A DNA stretch of 64,000 nt from Gammaproteobacteria bacterium (GCA_016209015.1 JACQWY010000019.1:124001-188000); one strand, 5' to 3'; positions 1 to 9,296 are shown, numbered from the stretch's first letter. Translations and numbers: made by a program. Notes: generated by a model not told the origin, from the letters alone.

Positions 1-638
1 AGCACGGACGCCGCTCGTTCGGGAGTCGTGATGTCGCCGTTCGCGATCACGGGGATCGCGACGGCGCGCTTCACTTCGGCAATCGTGTCGTATTCGGCCT
101 CGCCCGCGAAGGCGCAGGCACGCGTGCGGCCGTGCACGGCGAGCGCGACGATGCCGCACGCTTCGGCGAGCTTCGCGATCGCGACCGCATTGCGATGCGC
201 GCGATCCCAGCCGGTGCGAATCTTTAGCGTGACGGGCACGTCGACGGCGGCGACGACGGCTTCGAGGATGCGGGCGACGAGCGGCTCGTCGCGCAGCAGC
301 GCCGAGCCCGCGGCCTTGTTGCAGACCTTCTTCGCGGGACAGCCCATGTTGATGTCGACCAGCTCCGCGCCGAGCTCGACGGAGTGGCGCGCGGCGGCGG
401 CGAGTGCCGCGGGCTCGGCGCCTGCGATCTGCACGATGCGCGGCGAAGCTTCGCCCTCGAAGTCGAGACGGCGACGCGTCTTGCCGGTCGAGCGCAGGCG
501 TTCGTTCGCGGTGGTCATCTCGGAAGCGGCGAACGCCGCGCCTTCGCGGCGGCAGATCGCGCGGAACACGCGATCGCTCACGCCGGCCATAGGCGCAAGG
601 ATCACGGGACGATCGTGATGGTGTGGGCCCAGCTGCAT
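1..638 (-). CDS. dusB: tRNA-dihydrouridine synthase B, C-terminus cut by window edge
   Basis: FMN-dependent reduction of specific uridines in tRNA to dihydrouridine. The 212 visible residues begin with an ATG at 638 preceded by AGAAGAG, and the C-terminal part lies beyond base 1. Family motifs are in order: the FMN-binding start ILAPMAGVSD (residues 13-22), the active-site NMGCP with the conserved Cys at 100, a KIRTGW segment with Lys139, AVHGRT at 167-172 and ANGDI at 199-203. The NMGCPAKKV form fits DusB. It follows prmA and the DUF3426 gene on the same strand; in many gammaproteobacteria dusB is followed by fis, which would lie outside this window. Confidence 0.93.
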   Translation of the reverse strand, partial: MQLGPHHHDRPVILAPMAGVSDRVFRAICRREGAAFAASEMTTANERLRSTGKTRRRLDFEGEASPRIVQIAGAEPAALAAAARHSVELGAELVDINMGCPAKKVCNKAAGSALLRDEPLVARILEAVVAAVDVPVTLKIRTGWDRAHRNAVAIAKLAEACGIVALAVHGRTRACAFAGEAEYDTIAEVKRAVAIPVIANGDITTPERAASV

Positions 639-882
639 CTCTTCTAGTTTTTCTCGAACCGTCGTTTACGAACAAACCGGAAATCGCACCGCGCCCGGTG
701 TCACACCCGGACGATTGCACCTGACGCTCGCGCGGAAAATCCGATTTGACTACTCGCCGCTCTACATGGCGGCGTGGGGCTCGGGGCGACTCCTGGACGG
801 CAGTGAAGGCCCCGTGTGGGCGAGGATGATAGCCACATTCAACGAGCGGTGAAAGCGCTCCGCATGACGCCCCACAGGGGGG

Positions 883-1908
883 TCACAGAAACGTGAATTC
901 GAAGCTGTCGGCGGCGTTACCGGCGCCGGCGATTTCGAGGACGACATACACCGAGCCACCGGCCGGCAGCCCCGACGCGATGTCGATGCTCTGGTCGAGA
1001 TATTCCTTCGGCGCGAAGCGGCGAATGCCGACGACACTGCCCGTGCGGTCGTAAATACCGAGTTGGATCACCGGGTAAGCCGCAGGTCTTGAACCGTTGT
1101 TGTGCAAGGTCGCGTTGACGAGCAACGTGCCCGCGTACTGCGGATGATCGCGCACGTCGCGCGCGAGCAACTCGATCGTACCGGTCGCGAGCGGCACGCG
1201 CAGATCACAACCGAGATGCGCACACAACCGCTCCGCCCAGGGTTGGAGCGCGGGCCAGCGTTCGAACAGCGGCGCGCGATACGTGTAGCCGACCTTCGCC
1301 GCGAGCGCGAGCAGCAAGGCGAGTGCCAACGACGCCCATAACCAGCGCGCGCGTGACCGACCTTGTCCGGACAACGCGGCGATTTCCTCGCGCAGGATCT
1401 CGGGCACGGCTTCGTCGTCGTCGCTGCGTCCGACGATCGGTGACGCGACGAGGGGTGCCTCTTCGACGACCGCTGCGACGGGCGCGTCGAACAGGATCGC
1501 GTGCTCGCTCTCGGGCATCAGCGGCGCATTCGCCGCGGCGATCTCGGCCTGCACTTCGCGGAACAGCGGCGGCATGTCGATCGCGACGGCTTCGAGCGCG
1601 GCTTCGCTGCCGAGTTGCGGCCCGGGCGCGGGCGGCGGTTCGTCGAAGACGTCGGGCACGGTCGTCGCGGCCGCGATCTCGATGTCGTGTGCGGGCAGTT
1701 CGACGACGACGGGAGCCGCGACTTCAGGTTTGGGGGATGTCGCGATCGCCGCTTCGACGTTCGCTTGCGGTGCAGGCTCGTCGACGAGCCGCTGCAGCAC
1801 GTTGAACACGTAATCGCATGCACCGCAGGCGACGAAGCCGCGGGCCGCGCGCAGGTGTTCGGCTTTCAAGCGGAACACCGCCGCACATTGGGGACATTGA
1901 GTCAGCAC
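883..1908 (-). CDS. MJ0042-type zinc-ribbon / DUF3426 membrane protein
   Basis: Protein of unknown function with 341 residues and a GTG start. An N-terminal zinc ribbon has Cys5, Cys8, Cys28 and Cys31 (CPQC...CGAC), the MJ0042 type. A long acidic and Ala/Val-rich linker follows, then one membrane helix at about residues 187-207, then a C-terminal DUF3426 domain that should lie outside the cytoplasm. Such proteins are regularly found next to prmA and dusB, and here the gene starts 9 bases after prmA stops. The function is not established; linkage to prmA and dusB suggests a role near translation or the envelope, but this is only context. Confidence 0.85.
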   Translation of the reverse strand: MLTQCPQCAAVFRLKAEHLRAARGFVACGACDYVFNVLQRLVDEPAPQANVEAAIATSPKPEVAAPVVVELPAHDIEIAAATTVPDVFDEPPPAPGPQLGSEAALEAVAIDMPPLFREVQAEIAAANAPLMPESEHAILFDAPVAAVVEEAPLVASPIVGRSDDDEAVPEILREEIAALSGQGRSRARWLWASLALALLLALAAKVGYTYRAPLFERWPALQPWAERLCAHLGCDLRVPLATGTIELLARDVRDHPQYAGTLLVNATLHNNGSRPAAYPVIQLGIYDRTGSVVGIRRFAPKEYLDQSIDIASGLPAGGSVYVVLEIAGAGNAADSFEFTFL

Positions 1909-1917
1909 GGGGTGGCG

Positions 1918-2808
1918 TCACCCGGCCAGATGGCCGGCGATGAACGCCCATCCTCCTCGGGTTTGCGTCGAGTCCATGGTAAACGGCGCAGTGTAGGCGG
2001 CCAAGATCGTCGCGGCCTGCGCTTCGAGCAGACCCGACACGCCGAGTGCACCGCCGGGCACGAGCCGGGCACGAAATTCCTCGCGCAGCGCGAGCAGCGG
2101 ATTCTGGAGCAGGTTCGCGACGAGCACGTCGTAGCGTTCACCCGGCGCCAAGGCGTCGGGATGCAGCACGCGGAGCGCCGGGCAGCCGTTCAGCGCCGCG
2201 TTCTCGCGCGTCACACGCAGTGCATCCTCGTCGATGTCGACGGCGACGACTTCGCGCGCGCCGCATTTCAATGCCGCGATCGCGAGGATGCCGGAGCCGC
2301 AGCCGTAATCGAGCACGCGTCTGCCGGCGAGGAAGCCCTCGCGCGCGAGCCAGTCGAGGCACAGTCCCGTCGTTGGATGCGTGCCGGTGCCGAAGGCCAT
2401 GCCGGGATCGAGGCGCACCACGGCACGCGCACCGGGCAGCGGTTCGCGCCAGGTGGGACAGACGCAGAGCCCGGCGCCGAACATCACGGGTTCGAACTGC
2501 GCCATCCAGCGCGTGTGCCAGGGTTCGTCGGCGAGGGCATCCGCGGCGAAGATCGGACATTCGAGACCGGCGCGCGCAACGGCCGCGGCGACCGCGTTGC
2601 GGTCCGCGGCCGCGTCGAACAAACCCGTGATGCGGCAGCGCGGCCAGAGCCGCGGCTCGTTCGAGCCGGGCTGATCGAAGATCGGGACGTCGTCCTCGGC
2701 TTCGCAGGACACCGCGAGCGCGCCGGCGGCTTCGAGCACCGCTTCGAGCAGCTCGACGTCGCGGTCCGGGACGAGGAAGCTCAGGTTCAGCCAGGGTGGC
2801 GTGCTCAT
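1918..2808 (-). CDS. prmA: Ribosomal protein L11 methyltransferase
   Basis: Cytoplasmic SAM-dependent enzyme that trimethylates amino groups of ribosomal protein L11. At 296 residues it has the usual family length. The N-terminal substrate-recognition part begins with TPPWLNLSF. The methyltransferase core shows motif I as DYGCGSGILAIA and an acidic loop AVDIDEDAL. The pre-core segment GMAFGTGTHPTT is characteristic of PrmA. It lies 16 bases downstream of accC on the same strand, the usual accBC-prmA arrangement of gammaproteobacteria. Confidence 0.96.
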   Translation of the reverse strand: MSTPPWLNLSFLVPDRDVELLEAVLEAAGALAVSCEAEDDVPIFDQPGSNEPRLWPRCRITGLFDAAADRNAVAAAVARAGLECPIFAADALADEPWHTRWMAQFEPVMFGAGLCVCPTWREPLPGARAVVRLDPGMAFGTGTHPTTGLCLDWLAREGFLAGRRVLDYGCGSGILAIAALKCGAREVVAVDIDEDALRVTRENAALNGCPALRVLHPDALAPGERYDVLVANLLQNPLLALREEFRARLVPGGALGVSGLLEAQAATILAAYTAPFTMDSTQTRGGWAFIAGHLAG

Positions 2809-2824
2809 CGCGCCGTCTCCCGGC

Positions 2825-4168
2825 TCATTCCAGCGACAGCTTCCGCTCGAGGTAGTGAATGTCGGTGCCGCCCACGGCGAAGGCCGCGTCGTTGATGAGC
2901 TCGCGATGCAGCGGCACGTTCGTATCTATGCCTTCGACGAGGATCTCGTTCAGCGCGGTGGCCATGCGCGCGAGCGCGATGGGGCGCGTGCCGCCGTGCG
3001 CGATGAGCTTGGCGACGAGCGAATCGTAGTACGGCGGCACGGTGTAGCCGTCGTAGAGATGCGAGTCCATGCGGATGCCGGGGCCCCCGGGGACGTGGAA
3101 CATGGTGATCTTGCCGGGCGAAGGGCGGAACGTCCGCGCCTCTTCGGCGTTGATGCGGCATTCGATCGCATGACCGCGCATCACGATGTCGTCCTGCGTG
3201 ACCGAGAGCTTCTCGCCGGCCGCGACGAGGAGCTGCTCGCGCACGATGTCGATGCCGGTTACGAGCTCGGTGACCGGATGCTCGACCTGCAGGCGCGTGT
3301 TCATCTCGATGAAGTAGAACTGGCCGTTCTCGTAGAGGAACTCGAACGTGCCGGCGCCGCGATAACCGATCGCCTGACAGGCTTCGACGCAGCGCCGGCC
3401 CATGCGCTCGCGCGTCTCGGCGTCGATGCCGGGCGCGGGGCTCTCCTCGATGATCTTCTGGTGGCGGCGCTGCATGGAGCAGTCGCGCTCGCCGAGATGC
3501 ACGCAGTTGCCGTAGTGGTCGGCGAGCACCTGGAATTCGATGTGGCGCGGGTGCTCCAGGAATTTTTCCATGTACACGGCGTCGTTGTTGAACGCCGCGA
3601 GCGCTTCCTGCTTCGTCAGCACGATGGCCGTCTTCAACGAGGCCTCGCCGTGCACGACGCGCATGCCGCGGCCGCCGCCGCCGCCGGACGCTTTGATGAT
3701 GATCGGATAGCCGATCTCGCGCGCCATGCGCACGTTCTCCGCCATGTCCTCACCGAGCGGCTTGCCCGAGCCCGGCACGCAGGGGATGCCGGCCTCCTGC
3801 ATCGCCTTGATGGCCGAGAGCTTGTCGCCCATGAGACGGATGGTCTCGGCTCGCGGCCCGATGAAGATGAAGCCGCTCTTCTCGACGCGCTCCGCGAAGT
3901 CCGCGTTCTCCGAGAGGAAGCCGTAGCCCGGATGGATGGCGACGGCATCCGTCACTTCCGCGGCCGACAGCACGGCCGGGATGTTGAGATAGCTCTGCGC
4001 CGCGGGCGGCGGGCCGATGCACACGGATTCGTCGGCGAGGCGCACATGCATGAGATCGACGTCGACCGTCGAGTGCACGGCGACCGTCTTGATGCCGAGC
4101 TCGTGGCAGGCGCGCAGGATGCGCAGGGCGATCTCGCCGCGATTGGCGATGACGACTTTGTCGAGCAT
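2825..4168 (-). CDS. accC: Acetyl-CoA carboxylase, biotin carboxylase subunit
   Basis: ATP-dependent carboxylation of biotin carried on AccB, the first half-reaction of acetyl-CoA carboxylase in fatty-acid synthesis. The 447 residues match the family length. An N-terminal domain begins [17 protein letters not shown]; the ATP-grasp centre has the glycine-rich loop [12 protein letters not shown]; the catalytic region includes [16 protein letters not shown]. It lies 9 bases after accB, and the two are almost certainly cotranscribed. Confidence 0.98.
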   Translation of the reverse strand: MLDKVVIANRGEIALRILRACHELGIKTVAVHSTVDVDLMHVRLADESVCIGPPPAAQSYLNIPAVLSAAEVTDAVAIHPGYGFLSENADFAERVEKSGFIFIGPRAETIRLMGDKLSAIKAMQEAGIPCVPGSGKPLGEDMAENVRMAREIGYPIIIKASGGGGGRGMRVVHGEASLKTAIVLTKQEALAAFNNDAVYMEKFLEHPRHIEFQVLADHYGNCVHLGERDCSMQRRHQKIIEESPAPGIDAETRERMGRRCVEACQAIGYRGAGTFEFLYENGQFYFIEMNTRLQVEHPVTELVTGIDIVREQLLVAAGEKLSVTQDDIVMRGHAIECRINAEEARTFRPSPGKITMFHVPGGPGIRMDSHLYDGYTVPPYYDSLVAKLIAHGGTRPIALARMATALNEILVEGIDTNVPLHRELINDAAFAVGGTDIHYLERKLSLE

Positions 4169-4177
4169 GGCGCGGCG

Positions 4178-4633
4178 TCAGTCGATGACGAAGAGCGGCT
4201 GACCGAATTCGACGGGCTGCGCGTTGTCGCAGAGGATCTTGCGCAAGGTGCCGGCGCGATCGGACTCGATCGGATTCATGATCTTCATCGCCTCGATGAT
4301 GCAGAGCGTGTCCCCGACCTTGATCTGCTGGCCGACGCGCACGAACGGCCCGCTGTCCGGCGAGGGTGAGGAGTAGTAGGTGCCCACCATCGGCGAGGTG
4401 ACGACGTGGCCGGATTCCGCGGGCACCTCGGCGACGTGTGCGGGGGCGGCATGCGGCGCGGGCGCCGCGGCGGGCGCGTGGTGCACGGCGACCGGCGCGT
4501 GGCTCAGCACCGTCTGCACCTGGCCGCCGAGACGGCTGATGCGCACGGATTCCTCGCCTTCCTTGATTTCGATTTCGGCGATGCCCGATTCCTCGAGCAG
4601 CTCGATGAGTTTTTTTACTTTTCTGATGTCCAT
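4178..4633 (-). CDS. accB: Biotin carboxyl carrier protein of acetyl-CoA carboxylase
   Basis: Carries the biotin arm between the AccC and AccAD active sites. 151 residues: an N-terminal helical start ([17 protein letters not shown]), an Ala/Pro-rich flexible linker at about residues 45-75, and the biotinyl domain with the canonical EAMKIM motif whose lysine is biotinylated. The domain keeps the [14 protein letters not shown] thumb segment typical of bacterial AccB. It follows aroQ by 24 bases, giving the widespread aroQ-accB-accC order. The biotin operon lies elsewhere in this window (34.8-38.5 kb). Confidence 0.98.
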   Translation of the reverse strand: MDIRKVKKLIELLEESGIAEIEIKEGEESVRISRLGGQVQTVLSHAPVAVHHAPAAAPAPHAAPAHVAEVPAESGHVVTSPMVGTYYSSPSPDSGPFVRVGQQIKVGDTLCIIEAMKIMNPIESDRAGTLRKILCDNAQPVEFGQPLFVID

Positions 4634-4657
4634 GCTGTTCCCCCTGGCGGCCGGGCC

Positions 4658-5101
4658 TCAGGCCCCGGCGAGCACGCGGCAGGCCGCGGCGAGCGCCAAT
4701 TCATAACCTTGGACCCCGAGGCCGACGATGACCCCGCGGGCGATGTCCGAAAAATAGGAATGGTGCCGGAACGGCTCGCGGGCGTGCACGTTCGACAGAT
4801 GCACCTCGATGAACGGGATGGCCACCCCGAGCAGGGCGTCGCGCAGCGCAATGCTGGTGTGTGTGAATGCGCCGGGATTGATGAGGATGAAGGCCACCTG
4901 TTCCTTCCGGGCAGCGTGGATGCGATCGATGAGCGCGTGCTCGGCATTGCTCTGGAACGCGACGAGCTCGTGGCCGGCGGTGCTGGCCGCGGCGCTGAGC
5001 ATGGCCTCGATCTCGGGGAGCGTGGTGTGGCCGTATTTGTCGGGCTCGCGCTCACCGAGGAGATTGAGGTTCGGTCCGTTCAGGAGAAGGATGCGCGCCA
5101 T
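4658..5101 (-). CDS. aroQ: 3-dehydroquinate dehydratase, type II
   Basis: Third step of the shikimate pathway, dehydrating 3-dehydroquinate to 3-dehydroshikimate. The chosen ATG at 5101 gives 147 residues starting [16 protein letters not shown], the conserved type II start; an upstream in-frame ATG at 5140 would add 13 unconserved residues. The active-site loop GEREPDKYG and the downstream [15 protein letters not shown] segment with the catalytic histidine are present. It heads the aroQ-accB-accC run. Confidence 0.97.
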   Translation of the reverse strand: MARILLLNGPNLNLLGEREPDKYGHTTLPEIEAMLSAAASTAGHELVAFQSNAEHALIDRIHAARKEQVAFILINPGAFTHTSIALRDALLGVAIPFIEVHLSNVHAREPFRHHSYFSDIARGVIVGLGVQGYELALAAACRVLAGA

Positions 5102-5223
5102 GGCGACCGATCGGCCTCTGCACTCTGGAAGGGCGCGCAACGTAGCACAATTTCCCGGGAGTTGCGAGGCAGATGCCGGGGGATAGCACCGTGATCAGGG
5201 GCGTTGCCGGAGATCCGCGGAGT

Positions 5224-5823
5224 TCAGAGCAAGGGCTGCAGGACGCCCTCGAGATCCGCCGCGGCCCATTCGCCCGGGTGGGTCTTGACGACCTTGCCGG
5301 TCTTGTCGACGACGGCCGTGAACGGGATCGCGCCGACGACGTTGCCGAGCACGCGCAGCAGCTCGACCGCCGGATCGTCGCCGATGAGGAGCGGATACGT
5401 GATGCCGTGGCTCTGGGCGAACGTCTTCACGCTCTCGGCGTCGTCGAGCGCGAGGCCGACGAACTGCACGCCCTGCGCCTCGTATTTCTTCTGCAGCTCG
5501 ACGAACGCCGGCATCTCCTTGATGCAGGGCGTGCACCAGGTCGCCCAGAAATTGATGACGAGCGTGCGGCCTGCCCAGTGGGACAGCGCCTGCTGGTCCG
5601 TGCCATTCGGTGCCGCGAACGTCCAGGCCGCGAGGTCGATTTGGGACGCCGCCACCGGGTGCGGGACCTGCGGCGGGGCGGCCGGTTTCGGCGCGGGCGT
5701 GGCGGCCGCGGGCGGCGGAGCCTTCGGCGCGTTCTTGTCGTGGGCCGGATTCAGTGCATAGCCGAGCACGCCGGCGATGACCGGGAACATGACTGCCCAG
5801 ATCAACATGCGCTTCTGGTTCAT
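5224..5823 (-). CDS. TlpA-like membrane-anchored thioredoxin
   Basis: Periplasmic thiol-disulfide protein of 199 residues. An N-terminal signal anchor (residues 6-23) is followed by an Ala/Pro-rich linker to about residue 58 and a TlpA/ResA-type thioredoxin domain with active site WCTPC (Cys97, Cys100). Its ATG overlaps the dsbD stop as ATGA, so the two are translationally coupled. The natural reading is that DsbD supplies electrons to it, but the final substrate (for example apocytochrome c or another oxidised protein) cannot be told. Confidence 0.9.
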   Translation of the reverse strand: MNQKRMLIWAVMFPVIAGVLGYALNPAHDKNAPKAPPPAAATPAPKPAAPPQVPHPVAASQIDLAAWTFAAPNGTDQQALSHWAGRTLVINFWATWCTPCIKEMPAFVELQKKYEAQGVQFVGLALDDAESVKTFAQSHGITYPLLIGDDPAVELLRVLGNVVGAIPFTAVVDKTGKVVKTHPGEWAAADLEGVLQPLL

Positions 5824-7709
5824 GTGCCGAACGCCGCCCTCACGCGGGCCGCGAATTCCTGCGGCCCCTTGTAACCCTCGAGCCGCTGGCCGCGGCGCTC
5901 GCGGCCGCTCGGATCGAAGAACAGTACCGCCGGCGGCCCCTGCAGCTCGAAGCGCTTGAGGAGCGCCGTGTCCGCGGCGTCCGAGTCCGTCACGTCCGCG
6001 CGCAGCAGGACGGCGTGGCGCAGCGCCGCCTGGACTTCGGGATGGCTGAAGGTATCGCGCTCCAGCTCTTTGCAGGAGACACACCAGTCGGCGTAGAAAT
6101 CGAGCAGCACCGGCCGGCCGTTCTGCTGCGCGGTGGCGAGCGCGGCCGCGAGACCGTCGTTCCCCTTCACCGGCGCGAACGGCATCTCGGCGGGACCGCG
6201 CTCGCGGGCGGCGGCGGTGAGCGGCTTGAGCGGCGCGAACGGATCCTCGGCACCGGCCGCGGCACCGACGATGAGGATGACGCCGTAGCACAGCAGTGCG
6301 AGGCCGATGCCCTTCCAGAAACGCTGCCAGCCGGACGCCGCATCCTGCAGCGGCTCGAGCGCGCCGAGGTAGATCGCCGAGCCGATGAGCAGCAGGGCCC
6401 ACAGCGACAACGTCGCGGGCCCCGGCAGGAGCCGGCTCAGGAAGGAGATCGCGACGCCGAGGAACACGACGCCGAACGTCTGCTTCACCGTCTCCATCCA
6501 GATCCCGGCGCGCGGCAACAGATGGCCCGCGGAGAAACCGACGGCGAGCAGCGGCGCGCCCATGCCGAGACCGAGCACGAACAGCGCGAGGCCGCCGACG
6601 AGCGGGCTGCCCTGGCGGCCGAGGTAGAGCAGCGCGCCGGCGAGCGGCGGCGCGACGCAGGGTCCGACGATGATTGCGGAGAGCGCGCCCATGATCGCGA
6701 CACCCGCGAAATTGCCGCCCTCGCGCCGGCGGCTCAAGCCATCGAGCTTCGTCTGCCAGGACGGGGGTAGTTGCAGTTGATAGAAGCCGAACATGGACAG
6801 CGCGAGCAGCACGAAGACGACGCTGAACGTGACGAGCACGGCCGGATGCTGGAAGGCGGCCTGCAGGTTGTGTCCGAAGAGCCCGGCCACGAGACCGACG
6901 ACGGCGTAGGTGGAGGCCATCGCGACGACGTAGACGAGCGTCAGCACGACGCTCCGCGCCGGCGTGACTGGCTGCTTCTGGCCGACGATGAGGCCGGAGA
7001 GGATCGGCACCATCGGGAACACGCACGGCGTCATCGCGAGCAGCAGGCCGAAGCCGAAGAAGAGCGCGATCACGCCGGCGAGCGGCAGATGATCGAGCTT
7101 CGCGGCGAGATCGTCCGTTTCCGAGCGTTCGGGCGGTGCGGCGGGCGGTGCGGCGGGCGTCGGGGCGGGCGCGGCAACGGGCGGTGCCGGCGGCGCGACT
7201 TCGGCGGCGTTCGCGTCCGGGGCGAGGACGGATGCCGCGAGCTTCACGATTTTCTTGATCGGCGGATAGCAGATGCCTTTCTCCGCGCAGCCCTGGTAGA
7301 CGACGCGCACGCTCACCGGCTCCGGACCGGCCGGCGCGGTCACCGGCAGCCGCGCACGCTGGTGGCCGTGATAGATCTGCACGATCCCGAACTCGGGATC
7401 GTCCTTGGTCTCGCTCGGCGGCAGCTCGGGCGTGCCGAGCGCGAGGCCGGTGCTCAGCGGCTCGAACTTGATCTTGTCGCGATAGAGGTAGTAGCCGGGC
7501 GCGATGTCCCAGTCGAGCTGCAGCCCGCCGTTGGGGGCGCGATCGTAGGAAAAGACGAACGCCTGGTCGGGGGGCAGGAATTCCTGCTCGGCCGCGGCCG
7601 GCTTGCCGCCGAGCTTCGTGAGGGCATCCAGGAGCCCGTCCCCGGCCCAGGCGGCCGCGACGAACAGCAGGGCGACGAGCCCGATCAGGCCGTGACGTCG
7701 GCGAGCCAT
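5820..7709 (-). CDS. dsbD: Thiol:disulfide interchange protein DsbD
   Basis: Inner-membrane reductase that passes electrons from cytoplasmic thioredoxin to periplasmic thiol proteins. 629 residues in the full three-domain layout: signal peptide; N-terminal periplasmic immunoglobulin-like domain with the CAEKGIC pair; Pro/Ala-rich linker; central eight-helix membrane domain including the TPCVFPM cysteine motif and the partner GPCVAPP; and a C-terminal thioredoxin domain with WCVSC (Cys543 and Cys546). Its start overlaps the end of cutA by 25 bases and its end overlaps the tlpA-like gene by 4. Confidence 0.97.
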   Translation of the reverse strand: MARRRHGLIGLVALLFVAAAWAGDGLLDALTKLGGKPAAAEQEFLPPDQAFVFSYDRAPNGGLQLDWDIAPGYYLYRDKIKFEPLSTGLALGTPELPPSETKDDPEFGIVQIYHGHQRARLPVTAPAGPEPVSVRVVYQGCAEKGICYPPIKKIVKLAASVLAPDANAAEVAPPAPPVAAPAPTPAAPPAAPPERSETDDLAAKLDHLPLAGVIALFFGFGLLLAMTPCVFPMVPILSGLIVGQKQPVTPARSVVLTLVYVVAMASTYAVVGLVAGLFGHNLQAAFQHPAVLVTFSVVFVLLALSMFGFYQLQLPPSWQTKLDGLSRRREGGNFAGVAIMGALSAIIVGPCVAPPLAGALLYLGRQGSPLVGGLALFVLGLGMGAPLLAVGFSAGHLLPRAGIWMETVKQTFGVVFLGVAISFLSRLLPGPATLSLWALLLIGSAIYLGALEPLQDAASGWQRFWKGIGLALLCYGVILIVGAAAGAEDPFAPLKPLTAAARERGPAEMPFAPVKGNDGLAAALATAQQNGRPVLLDFYADWCVSCKELERDTFSHPEVQAALRHAVLLRADVTDSDAADTALLKRFELQGPPAVLFFDPSGRERRGQRLEGYKGPQEFAARVRAAFGT

Positions 7710-8002
7710 TGCAGGTAGGCAGGTGATCCCATGGCCACAGGGACCGCGATCACTTCGGGGAGTTCATACGGATGGCGCGCGCGGAGCACGGCTTCGAGCT
7801 CGGCGTAGCGGGCGCGCGTGGTCTTCGCGACGAGCAGCACCTCGGTGTCTTCGTGAATCGCCTCCTGCCAGCGGTAGACCGAGGTCAGGCCCGGCACCAC
7901 GTTCACGCAGGCCGCGGCGTGCGCCTCGACGGCCGCCCGCGCGAGCTCGAGCGCGGTTTCGCGGCTCGGGCACGTGCAGAAGACGACGAGAGGCTCGGAC
8001 AA
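7685..8002 (-). CDS. cutA: Divalent-cation tolerance protein CutA
   Basis: Small cytoplasmic trimeric protein of the CutA family, 105 residues. It shows the conserved CTCPS start region, the ACVNVVPGLTSVYRWQ core and the PYELPEVIAVPV segment. The start is a TTG at 8002 with an AGGA about 10 bases upstream. The molecular role is still debated (metal tolerance in the original E. coli description). It is the first gene of the minus-strand cutA-dsbD run and diverges from fxsA. Confidence 0.95.
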   Translation of the reverse strand: MSEPLVVFCTCPSRETALELARAAVEAHAAACVNVVPGLTSVYRWQEAIHEDTEVLLVAKTTRARYAELEAVLRARHPYELPEVIAVPVAMGSPAYLQWLADVTA

Positions 8003-8044
8003 GGGACGATCCTGCTGGCTTGCGCGGTGACGGTGCAGGGCGCA

Positions 8045-8074
8045 TTGTAATCCGAGAGCCCGACACCATATAGA
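8045..8074 (+). promoter_or_regulatory. Possible fxsA promoter, nearly leaderless
   Basis: TTGTAA (8045-8050), an 18-base spacer and TATAGA (8069-8074) resemble a sigma-70 promoter. Start of transcription would fall almost on the GTG of fxsA at 8080, implying a very short or absent leader. Inferred from consensus only. Confidence 0.35.
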
Positions 8075-8079
8075 TCGAC

Positions 8080-8532
8080 GTGTACTTCCTGCTGATCCTC
8101 GCGCTGCTCATCTCCCTCCCGCTCGCGGAGATCTACTGCATCATCCAGGTCGGGCGCGTCCTCGGCGCCCTGCCGACGATCCTGCTCCTCGTCGTGATCT
8201 CGCTCGCCGGCACGGCGCTGCTGCGCTGGCAGGGCATCGCGACCGTACGTCGGGTACAGCTCATGTTGTCCCAGGGCCGGCTGCCGGCAGTCGAGGTGAT
8301 CGAAGGGTTGCTGCTCGTGCTCGCGGCGGTACTCATGATCACGCCGGGCTTTCTCACCGACGTCGCAGGCCTCCTGCTCGTGCTGCCGCCGCTGCGCGGC
8401 CTCGCTGCGGCGCTGATCCTGCGCCAGGCGTTGAAGCACGGACGCTTTGCGGTGCACGGCGTCGACACCACGATCATCGAAGGCGAATTCAGGCGCGATG
8501 ATCAGCCGAGGTTGCCGCCGGATCGGCGCTGA
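8080..8532 (+). CDS. fxsA: FxsA family membrane protein
   Basis: Small cytoplasmic-membrane protein of 150 residues with a GTG start. The FxsA domain covers residues 1-125: helix 1 (LILALLISLPLAEIYCI), then LLLVVISLAGTALLRWQG, then a third pair around LLLVLAAVLMITPGFLTD, which carries the family signature PGF.TD. The E. coli protein is known for suppressing F-exclusion of phage T7; its housekeeping role is unclear. In Pseudomonas fxsA precedes groES-groEL, but here the accessory VOC/TetR cluster follows instead. Confidence 0.92.
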   Translation: MYFLLILALLISLPLAEIYCIIQVGRVLGALPTILLLVVISLAGTALLRWQGIATVRRVQLMLSQGRLPAVEVIEGLLLVLAAVLMITPGFLTDVAGLLLVLPPLRGLAAALILRQALKHGRFAVHGVDTTIIEGEFRRDDQPRLPPDRR

Positions 8533-8631
8533 CGGTCGCTCGTGGGTGCGGGGTGAAATAAGTGGTGCTGTCCGTAGCACGGGATCGCTCCGGATATCCC
8601 CGGGCTTCGCGCCTGAATCAGCGTAAGCGAA

Positions 8632-8657
8632 GACGCTCTGAACTCGTTCAGAGCGTC
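8632..8657. repeat. Perfect hairpin related to the 21.75-kb element
   Basis: A 12-bp perfect stem GACGCTCTGAAC/GTTCAGAGCGTC with a 2-base loop. The core CTCTGAAC...GTTCAGAG is the same motif that ends the element at 21751-21910, and the adjacent decamer GCGTAAGCGA (8621-8630) recurs inside that element on the other strand. It lies between the convergent ends of fxsA and the VOC gene, so it may act as a transcription barrier, though neither side has a clear T-tract. Confidence 0.6.
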
Positions 8658-8663
8658 CTTCAG

Positions 8664-9242
8664 TCATCCCTGCGCGAACAGTGTCATGGCATGGGGCTGC
8701 GGCGGACCCTGGAGTGCCCACGCGCGGGTCTTCAGGGTGTCGTCATCGACGCCCGCGGCGCGCGCCTCGACCATGGCTGCCGGATCGAACACCACGCCTA
8801 TCGGATCTGCGGCGAACTCCGGTCCGCGCATATAGGCGTCGGCCTCTGCCGCGGACGCGAAGTTGTCGACCTGCAGTTCGACGAAATAGCCGTCCGGGTC
8901 ACGGTAGTACATCGAAGTCGTCACGCCATGCTGTAGCGGGACCCGCGGTTTGATGCCGCGGCCGTCGAGCATCACGTAGCGCTCGAGGAGGTCGCCGAGG
9001 TCCGCGAAGGTAAACGCGGTGTGCATGAGCCCGGTACTGTCAGGTGGTGGTTCGACAAAGGACTGACCGGGGGGAGGGGCGAGCAGGGCGATGCGGTGGT
9101 GTTCCTCGTCGAAGGTGATGAAGCACAGGCCGGAATTCTCGTAGACCACGTGCGCATCGAGCACGGTGCAGTACCAATCGCGCATCTCGGCCAGTCGGTT
9201 GGTCTTGAAGACGAAGTGGGCGAGCTTCGGCGTGGCTTTCAT
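8664..9242 (-). CDS. VOC-superfamily protein, extradiol dioxygenase/glyoxalase-like
   Basis: Single-module vicinal-oxygen-chelate protein of 192 residues. The start at 9242 is supported by AGGAGGG ahead of the ATG and gives MKATPKLAHFVF; an upstream ATG would add 17 unconserved residues. A His near residue 8 (AHFVF), a second His in GLMHTAF and a Glu in YFVELQVD match the His-His-Glu metal triad. The tail with ADPIGVVFDP resembles short BphC-like proteins. Full type I extradiol dioxygenases have two modules, so ring cleavage is possible but not certain. It diverges from the TetR gene and is probably controlled by it. Confidence 0.8.
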   Translation of the reverse strand: MKATPKLAHFVFKTNRLAEMRDWYCTVLDAHVVYENSGLCFITFDEEHHRIALLAPPPGQSFVEPPPDSTGLMHTAFTFADLGDLLERYVMLDGRGIKPRVPLQHGVTTSMYYRDPDGYFVELQVDNFASAAEADAYMRGPEFAADPIGVVFDPAAMVEARAAGVDDDTLKTRAWALQGPPQPHAMTLFAQG

Positions 9243-9296
9243 CGGGCATGCCCTCCTGCGGCACTTGCGGAACGCTTCGGCGAACGTATACATTTA

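Noticed and set aside
639-882. Gene or RNA in the 244-base gap between dusB and the DUF3426 gene
   Set aside because: No convincing reading frame, structured RNA or promoter was found; the gap is reported as having nothing I can support.
5224-7026. Apparent 600-residue protein ending in the TlpA-like thioredoxin
   Set aside because: The first 401 codons are dsbD read in the wrong frame. The ATG at 5823 starts a normal signal anchor.
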